DNA of 11,526 nucleotides from Peptoniphilus_E sp964345555 (lineage in GTDB: Bacteria > Bacillota > Clostridia > Tissierellales > Peptoniphilaceae), in the NCBI GenBank assembly GCA_964345555.1, contig CAYFRD010000041.1:1-11526 (forward strand), given 5' to 3'. Positions within the stretch are counted from its first letter, which is position 1. The number at the start of each line of letters is the position of its first letter. The notes below the pieces were generated by a model. It worked only from the letters and a program-made list of their open reading frames with translations. It was not told where the DNA came from and searched no databases. Shown in pieces: positions 6,718-11,526 of this stretch. The position numbers and the translations under genes are program-made.

Positions 6718-9700
6718 TTGAATAATTTTGTTAATTTGCATGTGCACAGCGAGTATTCTCTGCTGGACGGATCTGCAAGGATAAAGGAAATAGCGAAAAA
6801 AACTAAGGAATTAGGCATGAATAGTGTCGCTCTCACGGACCACGGCAATATGTACGGCACCATAGTCTTTTATAAAGCCTGCAAGGAAGAGGGAATAAAG
6901 CCTGTAATCGGATGTGAAATATATGTGAGTGATGGATACTATCAAAAATTCGACAAGGATATGGCAAGATACCATTTGATTTTGCTTGCGGAAAACAATC
7001 AAGGATACCAAAATCTCATGAAGATAGTTTCCGAAGGTTTTGTTAATGGGTACTACTATAAACCCAGAGTGGATAAAGATATTTTGAGGAAATACAGTGA
7101 AGGGATCATCGCCACATCAGCATGTCTTGCTGGAGAAGTTCAGAGAAAATTAAATTACAATGACTACGAGGGAGCGAAAAAAGCCGCCCTTGAATATCTG
7201 GATATATTCGGAAAGGATAATTTTTTCCTTGAACTTCAGGATCATGGAATATTCGAACAAAAACAAGTGAATAAACAATTGAAAATTTTATCTGAAGATC
7301 TGGGGATAGGACTTATTGCCACAAATGACGTTCATTATTTAAATAAGAGTGATTCCTATGCTCATGACGTTCTTTTATGTGTCCAAACAGGTACTACCGT
7401 CAGTGATGAAAACAGAATGAAATTCCAGACGGATGAGTTTTATTTAAAGGGTTACGATGAAATGCACGAGCTTTTTCCGAACAATGAAGAAGCCTTGGAA
7501 AACACACAGAAGATAGCTGACAGATGCAATGTGGATATTGAGTTTCACAATCTCCACCTCCCTCATTTTGATATTCCTGAGGGATATACCAAGGAATCCT
7601 ATTTAAGACGGTTAGTTGAGGATGGAATCCAACAGAGATATAAAAGAGTTGATGAAGAGATAAAGTCTCGTGTGGAATATGAACTTGACACCATCATCAA
7701 GATGGGATACACGGATTATTTCTTGATAGTGTGGGATTTTATAAGATATGCAAAGAGCAAGAATATAATGGTTGGACCGGGAAGAGGTTCAGCTGCAGGT
7801 TCAATAGTATCTTATGCTTTAAGGATAACCGATGTAGATCCTATGAAGTTCGCACTTCTTTTTGAAAGATTTTTAAATCCGGAAAGAGTTTCCATGCCAG
7901 ATATTGATATAGATTTTTGTTACGAGCGACGAGAAGAAGTAATAGATTATGTAATAGATAAGTACGGCAAGGAGAACGTAGCGCAGATAGTAACTTTCGG
8001 TACCTTGGGGGCAAGAGGGGGCATAAGGGACATAGGTAGAGCACTTGATATAAGTTACGGAAAAGTTGACTATATTGCAAAGCTTGTGCCCAACGAATTG
8101 AATATGACGATTGCAAAGGCTTTGGATATAAATCCTTCCCTTAAAAAGGAATACGAGGGTAGCGAAGAAATACACACACTAATTGACACAGCATTGAAGG
8201 TGGAGGGTCTTCCACGACATACATCTACCCATGCCGCAGGTGTGGTGATATCCAAGGATGCTATAACCAACTATGTTCCGTTGACGAGGAACGGCGAAAT
8301 AATAGCAACTCAATTCAACATGACGGAGTTGGAAGAACTGGGACTTTTGAAGATGGACTTCCTGGGACTTAGAACATTGACGGTCATAAGAGATGCATTG
8401 TTTTTAATAAAGAAAAACCATGATGTGGACATTGACTTTTCAAATATGACTTTGGATGAGCCCAAAGTTTTGGAGATGTTTGCCAAGGCGGAAACCTTGG
8501 GGGTATTTCAATTTGAATCCTCGGGAATGCGAGCCTTTTTAAAGGAATTGAAACCCGATGCCTTTGAAGATTTGGTAGCTGCAAATGCCCTGTTCAGACC
8601 GGGACCCATGAATCAAATACCGAAATTCATAGAATCGAAGCACAACCCTGAAAAAATAAGCTATATCCATCCGGCACTGGAAAAGATATTGTCGGGAACC
8701 TATGGATGTATAGTCTATCAAGAGCAGGTAATGCAGATAGTCCAAAAAATCGGCGGATATTCCTTGGGACGAGCGGATCTTGTAAGACGTGCCATGTCCA
8801 AGAAAAAGATGTCCGTCATGGAAGAAGAAAGACAGAACTTCATATATGGGAAATTTGAAAAGGGGAAAAAACTCTGTTGCGGTGCTGTTGAAAACGGAGT
8901 AGATGAAAAAAGTGCAAACAAAATCTATGATTTGATGATAGACTTTGCCAACTATGCTTTCAACAAATCTCATTCAGTAGCATATTCAGTAGTTGCTTAC
9001 TGGACTGCATATTTGAAGTACTATTATCCCACTGAATTTATGGCTGCACAAATTTCATCACACATGGGTAATATGAACCAAGTTGCTCTGTATATAGAAG
9101 AATGCACAAGATTAGGCATAGAAATTTTGCCCCCGGATATAAATAAAAGTTACAAAAAATTTGCCGTTGAAAAGGGCAAGATAAGGTTCGGACTCAAGGG
9201 AGTCAAAAATTTGAGCACGAATTTTATCGACGCCATAGTCGAAACAAGAAAAAACGGAGAATATAAATCTATAAAAGACTTCATTGAGAGAATTGCAAAG
9301 AACTATCCCCACGCAATTAACAAGAGATCTACGGAGTACTTGATAAAATCAGGGGCACTGGACAGCCTTGGGGGTAGAAGATCTCAGTACTTGGCAGTTT
9401 ATGAAACCTATATAGATAATTCCATTTCCAATGTGAAGAATAATTTAAAAGGGCAATTTTCACTTTTTGACGTGGAAGACAGCAAAGAAAGACTTCCGGA
9501 CATAAAAGATTTCAATATGCGTATGAAATTGGAGATGGAGAGGGAAATCCTGGGTATGTACATATCTGGACATCCTCTTGATGCTTATAAAGATTTGATA
9601 AAAACCCTTAAAGTGACAAATGTGAACTCCATTAATGAAAGATACAAAGATCCCAACACACAGGGGAATATGAGCGTGCGAGTGGCAGGCATATTGAAAA

Positions 9701-10161
9701 ATAAAAAAACTTTGATCACCAAGCAGAAAAAAATCATGGCATTTGCAAACCTTGAAGATCTCTATGGACAGATTGAATTGGTCATATTCCCGACGATTTA
9801 CGAAAGAGAAATGGATAATATAGCTGATGATTTAATAGTCTTGGTTGAAGGGCATATACAGCATTCTGAAGTTGAAGAACCTAAGATTTTAGTGGACTCC
9901 ATAAAAAAGCTGAAGGAGCCCTCAAAGAAAAAACTGTATATTTCCTTGAAAAATTCCAAGGATGAAAATATGAAAAAACTTTTCATATCCATACTTAAAA
10001 AATACAAGGGAAATGTGCCCGTTGTATTTTATTATGAAGATACAAAAAAAGGATATGGGCTTGGACGTGATTGTTGGGTAGAGGAAGATAAATTTGAAGA
10101 TTTGAAACTGGATATTTTAAAATATTTGGAACAAGACCCTTCTAAGATAATATTAAAGTAG
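6718..10161 (+). CDS. dnaE: DNA polymerase III alpha subunit (DnaE type)
   Basis: Replicative C-family DNA polymerase, 1147 residues, a normal DnaE length. In PolC-containing Bacillota it typically extends RNA primers on the lagging strand. The N-terminal PHP domain retains what look like all nine metal ligands: His8, His10, Asp17, His42, Glu67, His86, Cys136, Asp204 and His206. Polymerase motifs follow: GPGRGSAAGS (353-362), PDIDIDF (394-400; Asp395 and Asp397 catalytic) and KMDFLGL with Asp547, the third catalytic Asp. A helix-hairpin-helix region lies near 840-885, a likely beta-clamp motif QFSLF at 913-917, and an OB fold at about 985-1065. The TTG start at 6718 follows AAGGA (6706-6710); the product opens NNFVNLHVHSEYSLLDG, as the family does, so no residues are missing. 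The stop is 7 bases before pfkA. Confidence 0.97.
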   Translation: MNNFVNLHVHSEYSLLDGSARIKEIAKKTKELGMNSVALTDHGNMYGTIVFYKACKEEGIKPVIGCEIYVSDGYYQKFDKDMARYHLILLAENNQGYQNLMKIVSEGFVNGYYYKPRVDKDILRKYSEGIIATSACLAGEVQRKLNYNDYEGAKKAALEYLDIFGKDNFFLELQDHGIFEQKQVNKQLKILSEDLGIGLIATNDVHYLNKSDSYAHDVLLCVQTGTTVSDENRMKFQTDEFYLKGYDEMHELFPNNEEALENTQKIADRCNVDIEFHNLHLPHFDIPEGYTKESYLRRLVEDGIQQRYKRVDEEIKSRVEYELDTIIKMGYTDYFLIVWDFIRYAKSKNIMVGPGRGSAAGSIVSYALRITDVDPMKFALLFERFLNPERVSMPDIDIDFCYERREEVIDYVIDKYGKENVAQIVTFGTLGARGGIRDIGRALDISYGKVDYIAKLVPNELNMTIAKALDINPSLKKEYEGSEEIHTLIDTALKVEGLPRHTSTHAAGVVISKDAITNYVPLTRNGEIIATQFNMTELEELGLLKMDFLGLRTLTVIRDALFLIKKNHDVDIDFSNMTLDEPKVLEMFAKAETLGVFQFESSGMRAFLKELKPDAFEDLVAANALFRPGPMNQIPKFIESKHNPEKISYIHPALEKILSGTYGCIVYQEQVMQIVQKIGGYSLGRADLVRRAMSKKKMSVMEEERQNFIYGKFEKGKKLCCGAVENGVDEKSANKIYDLMIDFANYAFNKSHSVAYSVVAYWTAYLKYYYPTEFMAAQISSHMGNMNQVALYIEECTRLGIEILPPDINKSYKKFAVEKGKIRFGLKGVKNLSTNFIDAIVETRKNGEYKSIKDFIERIAKNYPHAINKRSTEYLIKSGALDSLGGRRSQYLAVYETYIDNSISNVKNNLKGQFSLFDVEDSKERLPDIKDFNMRMKLEMEREILGMYISGHPLDAYKDLIKTLKVTNVNSINERYKDPNTQGNMSVRVAGILKNKKTLITKQKKIMAFANLEDLYGQIELVIFPTIYEREMDNIADDLIVLVEGHIQHSEVEEPKILVDSIKKLKEPSKKKLYISLKNSKDENMKKLFISILKKYKGNVPVVFYYEDTKKGYGLGRDCWVEEDKFEDLKLDILKYLEQDPSKIILK

Positions 10162-10168
10162 GTGTATT

Positions 10169-11128
10169 ATGGAAAAAATTGGAATATTGACAAGTGGCGG
10201 AGATGCGCCGGGAATGAACGCTGTAATAAGAGCCGTAGTCAGAACCACAATAGGTATGGGTCATGAAGTCTACGGAATAAAGAACGGATATGAGGGCCTT
10301 ATTAATGGAGAGATAAACAAACTGGTTGAATCATCCGTTGCAGATATAATTCAAAGAGGAGGAACGATCCTGGGGACATCACGCTCGGATAAATTCATGA
10401 CTGAAGAAGGTCTGAGAAGAGCCTTGAGTATGATAGAGGTGTTCGACATAACCAAACTGATTGTGGCAGGAGGAGACGGTACGTTAAGAGGAGCAAAAAG
10501 CCTTGCCGAAAGAGGTGTGGATGTGATAGGAATTCCCCTGACAATTGACAATGATATGGGATATACGGATTATACCATCGGATTTTTTTCGGCGGTGGAC
10601 ACGGTTACAGAAGCCATATCTAAGATTAGAGATACCACGGAATCACACGGCAGAGCCCATGTGGTGGAAGTAATGGGAAGAAATTGCGGTGACATAGCAC
10701 TTTACAGCGGGCTGGCATCAGGAGCCGAAACTATAATAGTACCTGAAAGAGAGCCGGATTTTGACGATATAGCACGCAGAGCCATAATGAGCAAAAAAAG
10801 AGGTAAAAGACACCACATAATAATAATGGCGGAAGGTGTGGGAGATGCCCATGAGTTGGCGGAAAAATTCAGCAAACTGACAGAAATCGAAACCAAGGTC
10901 ACGATCCTCGGGTATTTACAAAGAGGAGGAAGTCCCAATATAGTGGACAGAATGACGGGATCGAAGATGGGTCATGATGCGGTGGAGTTTATTTTGGATA
11001 ACTTCGGAGGATACGCAATAGGAATAAAAAACAGTGAGGTACAAGTGTTTGATCTTGATGAAGCTGTCGAAGCAAAAAAAGAATTCCGAGACGACTTGAC
11101 GGAAGTCATCAAATCCATATCCATATAA
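10169..11128 (+). CDS. pfkA: ATP-dependent 6-phosphofructokinase
   Basis: Phosphorylates fructose 6-phosphate to fructose 1,6-bisphosphate, the committed step of glycolysis. At 319 residues it numbers almost exactly like the E. coli/Bacillus enzyme: GGD (10-12) in the ATP site, Arg72, GGDG (101-104, where Gly104 marks the ATP- rather than pyrophosphate-dependent form), TIDND (125-129) with catalytic Asp127, MGR (169-171), and effector-site residues Arg21, Arg25, Glu187, Arg211 and Lys213. Substrate-binding His249 of the E. coli enzyme is Tyr here (LGYLQRGG), a variant I believe occurs in other anaerobes. AGGTG at 10160-10164, overlapping the dnaE stop, is the likely ribosome binding site. It forms an operon with dnaE, a typical clostridial order; pyk, often next, is absent and a strong terminator follows. 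Confidence 0.97.
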   Translation: MEKIGILTSGGDAPGMNAVIRAVVRTTIGMGHEVYGIKNGYEGLINGEINKLVESSVADIIQRGGTILGTSRSDKFMTEEGLRRALSMIEVFDITKLIVAGGDGTLRGAKSLAERGVDVIGIPLTIDNDMGYTDYTIGFFSAVDTVTEAISKIRDTTESHGRAHVVEVMGRNCGDIALYSGLASGAETIIVPEREPDFDDIARRAIMSKKRGKRHHIIIMAEGVGDAHELAEKFSKLTEIETKVTILGYLQRGGSPNIVDRMTGSKMGHDAVEFILDNFGGYAIGIKNSEVQVFDLDEAVEAKKEFRDDLTEVIKSISI

Positions 11129-11148
11129 AAAAATAGTGTAAAAATTTC

Positions 11149-11187
11149 TATCAGCTTATCTTTATTAAGATAGGCTGATATTTTGTT
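11149..11187 (+). terminator. Strong Rho-independent terminator after pfkA
   Basis: A 14-pair stem (11149-11162 with 11167-11180, core ATCAGC/GCTGAT, one T-G) with a 4-base TATT loop is followed by TTTTGTTGTT. It lies about 20 bases after the pfkA stop and ends the whiA-dnaE-pfkA transcript. Confidence 0.88.
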
Positions 11188-11301
11188 GTTGCAGAAATAA
11201 TAAAATATATTTTCCGGTAATAACAGAATCTCTTTTTAATTTTCCAATTTTGCATTTCTGTATATTATTACAAGCAATTTATTATACAATACAAAATATT
11301 A
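11188..11301. other. A+T-rich intergenic stretch without recognisable genes
   Basis: I see no credible coding frame with a ribosome binding site here on either strand. A short inverted repeat, CAGAAAT (11192-11198) with ATTTCTG (11254-11260), is the only pattern and could be chance in such sequence. Confidence 0.5.
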
Positions 11302-11329
11302 TTGCGAAAAAGTTATGTTGTGATAGAAT
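11302..11329 (+). promoter_or_regulatory. Candidate promoter for the transcript leaving the right edge
   Basis: TTGCGA (11302-11307) and TAGAAT (11324-11329) are 16 bases apart. TG at 11321-11322, one base before the -10, makes an extended element. The start site would be near 11336, leaving a leader of about 105 bases before the small frame at 11442. Confidence 0.5.
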
Positions 11330-11441
11330 ATTTTAGCGGTGTTAAATAATTTTGAAGAAAGAGGTGTAATTATTCAATTCTAATATTTATGTATGCAGTT
11401 GTTTGTTACTAATTTAAGAAAATAAATAAGGAGATTTAAAT

Positions 11442-11477
11442 ATGAATAATAATGCAAAAAAGAAACACGAGAGGTAG
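11442..11477 (+). CDS. Possible leader peptide, 11 codons (MNNNAKKKHER)
   Basis: An ATG at 11442 has an excellent AAGGAG at 11428-11433, 8 bases upstream, yet the frame stops after 11 codons at TAG 11475-11477. The peptide is Asn- and Lys-rich and matches no protein I know. Reading on in the other two frames from the A6 run at 11456-11461 gives no long frame either, so it does not look like a simple frameshift. It sits after a plausible promoter and just before hairpin-forming sequence at the window edge, which fits a translated regulatory leader of a gene to the right. It could also be the remnant start of a lost gene. Confidence 0.4.
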   Translation: MNNNAKKKHER

Positions 11478-11497
11478 TGTGAAATAGTTTGTGTTCC

Positions 11498-11526
11498 ATC
11501 CATCCTCTTAAGGATTTTTGATGGAT
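11498..11526 (+). promoter_or_regulatory. Hairpin-forming sequence at the right edge, possible attenuator
   Basis: ATCCATC (11498-11504) can pair with GATGGAT (11520-11526). Alternatively ATCCT (11502-11506) pairs with AGGAT (11511-11515) around a CTTA loop, followed by TTTT. The two are mutually exclusive; the small one resembles a weak terminator. The element may continue past the window, so it cannot be judged fully. Confidence 0.35.

Noticed and set aside
6701..6730. Perfect TTGACA at 6701-6706 as a -35 box for dnaE
   Set aside because: No acceptable -10 lies 15-19 bases downstream, and the site overlaps the dnaE ribosome binding site and start.
8539..8973. 144-residue open frame on the minus strand inside dnaE
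   Set aside because: It mirrors a well-conserved dnaE coding region, has no ribosome binding site and no recognisable domain.
1..11526. CRISPR arrays, tRNA/rRNA genes, insertion sequences, phage or defence genes
   Set aside because: No regularly spaced direct repeats, tRNA-like folds, transposase motifs or recognisable defence proteins were seen on either strand.

Overview
The window reads as a low-GC, anaerobic, Clostridia/Tissierellia-like Bacillota chromosome. Supporting signs are the A+T-rich sequence, AGGAGG-type ribosome binding sites, several TTG starts, a pyrB-pyrI pair, the NAD-dependent (class 1B) dihydroorotate dehydrogenase pair pyrK-pyrD, and the whiA-HPr-dnaE-pfkA order familiar from this group. 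The species cannot be fixed from the sequence. All recognised genes are on the + strand.

Layout. (1) 1-812: the 3' part of a TraX-family membrane protein gene, split by an apparent one-base loss near 180-182, then a 337-base gap with a good terminator hairpin, a second inverted repeat and an extended -10 promoter. (2) 813-2217: a MATE-family multidrug/cation efflux pump. Its true N-terminus appears to start at 813 in a different frame and joins the main frame at an A6 run (895-900). (3) 2271-5345: a compact pyrimidine operon pyrB-pyrI-pyrK-pyrD. It has a strong promoter and a leader of about 95 bases that can fold in two mutually exclusive ways, one hiding the pyrB Shine-Dalgarno sequence. 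(4) 5346-11180: whiA, HPr (overlapping whiA by 8 bases), dnaE and pfkA, with a weak terminator-like hairpin between HPr and dnaE and a strong one after pfkA. (5) 11181-11526: an A+T-rich gap with a candidate promoter, then an 11-codon reading frame with an excellent ribosome binding site and a hairpin at the window edge. This looks like the leader of a gene outside the window.

How the genes work together. PyrB and PyrI form the allosteric aspartate carbamoyltransferase, and PyrD and PyrK form the NAD+-linked dihydroorotate dehydrogenase. pyrC, pyrE, pyrF and carbamoyl-phosphate synthase are not here, so the pathway must be finished elsewhere. WhiA, HPr, DnaE and Pfk link cell-cycle regulation, sugar/phosphate signalling, replication and glycolysis; they share a neighbourhood rather than a pathway.

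I did not find a clear new defence, mobile or biosynthetic system. The items most worth a second look are the bistable pyrB leader, the two frame breaks in the first kilobase, the leader-peptide-like element at the right edge, and the unusual pyr-whiA junction.
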